This document shows, in pieces, positions 63,844 through 64,000 of a stretch of DNA of 64,000 bases. A model generated the notes under the pieces. That model had not been told where the DNA came from. It ran no database searches and saw only the letters and a program-made list of their open reading frames with translations. The stretch spans positions 1,240,001 through 1,304,000 of the forward strand of contig NZ_CP163512.1 of the NCBI RefSeq assembly GCF_041075285.1. The letters run 5' to 3'. A program made the translations under genes and the position numbers. Position 1 is the first letter of the stretch; every line of letters begins with the position of its first letter. Source of the stretch: Providencia rettgeri. Lineage in GTDB: Bacteria > Pseudomonadota > Gammaproteobacteria > Enterobacterales > Enterobacteriaceae.

Positions 63844-64000
63844 AGAGCCAATCCACCTTCAATAACGATTAATAATAACAGGCTATAACGCAACCCTATT
63901 TGCCAGTGAGGATCGGCGGGAGGGTTCAGTGTCGTGCGTTTGGCATAATAACGAAAGGCATGCATATCAAGGGCTGCACCGCGAATAGTCAGTTCACTTA
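63834..64000 (-). CDS. ECF transporter T component, C-terminal end (partial)
   Basis: On the minus strand an open frame enters from beyond the window and ends with TAA at 63834-63836. The visible end reads LTIRGAALDMHAFRYYAKRT, then LRYSLLLLIVIEGGLALWW, similar to the end of CbiQ/EcfT membrane proteins, where a basic R-A-x-D/E-x-R-G/A-F segment couples to the ATPases. Its stop overlaps the start of the first ATPase gene. Order T-A1-A2 suggests one operon reading left. Confidence 0.75.
   Translation of the reverse strand, partial: SELTIRGAALDMHAFRYYAKRTTLNPPADPHWQIGLRYSLLLLIVIEGGLALWW

Overview
The window is chromosomal DNA of a low-G+C enterobacterium, most likely Providencia or a close relative in the Morganellaceae. 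The evidence is the E. coli-type gene order upp-uraA-hda-arsC(yfgD)-bepA-perM-bcp-gcvR-dapA-bamC-purC, the high identity of these proteins to enteric ones, the A+T-rich intergenic DNA and an mdtABC-baeSR cluster without mdtD. I saw no rRNA, tRNA, prophage, IS transposase or CRISPR array.

Layout. 1-6831: end of a chaperone/usher fimbrial operon (three chaperones, two pilin-like subunits, usher, tip adhesin). 6.9-19.2 kb: accessory DNA with small membrane or periplasmic proteins (three of them distant paralogues), an orphan nqrE, a metallo-beta-lactamase-fold protein, a chemotaxis receptor behind a FliA-type promoter, glpM, a Tat-exported HisC-like aminotransferase and a DinI-like protein. 19.8-28.1 kb: transporters (AGCS symporter, YddG, PheP/AroP-like), yidA, a MarA-type regulator, a 48-codon mgrB homologue, pagP and thiD. 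28.1-40.5 kb: yegS, the small RNA CyaR, trhP (yegQ) and the mdtABC-baeSR efflux and envelope-stress operon. 41-49 kb: an MHS-family transporter, mgtE, ppk-ppx and speG. 49.2-62.1 kb: core genes for purine synthesis (purMN, purC), uracil salvage (upp-uraA), replication control (hda), outer-membrane quality control (bepA, bamC), peroxide defence (bcp), glycine-cleavage control (gcvR) and lysine synthesis (dapA). 62.2-64.0 kb: an ECF-type ABC transporter running off the right edge.

The most unusual signal is a dispersed element of about 125-141 bp with three full copies (18.0, 21.3 and 49.1 kb) and one truncated copy (14.5 kb). Each full copy lies just downstream of a gene, in the same orientation relative to that gene's transcription, between two copies of that gene's own terminator hairpin. 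Only the distal hairpin keeps the U-tract. Internal stems differ between copies by compensatory changes. I do not recognise it as REP/BIME or ERIC; it looks like a non-autonomous element that targets intrinsic terminators.

Other points outside the ordinary gene calls: mgrB (24283-24429, GTG start), a CyaR homologue with a CRP-like site centred at -41.5, two further candidate small RNAs (18.7 and 19.5 kb), a FliA promoter upstream of the chemotaxis receptor, a CTG start for hda, and PurR operators at purM and possibly purC.
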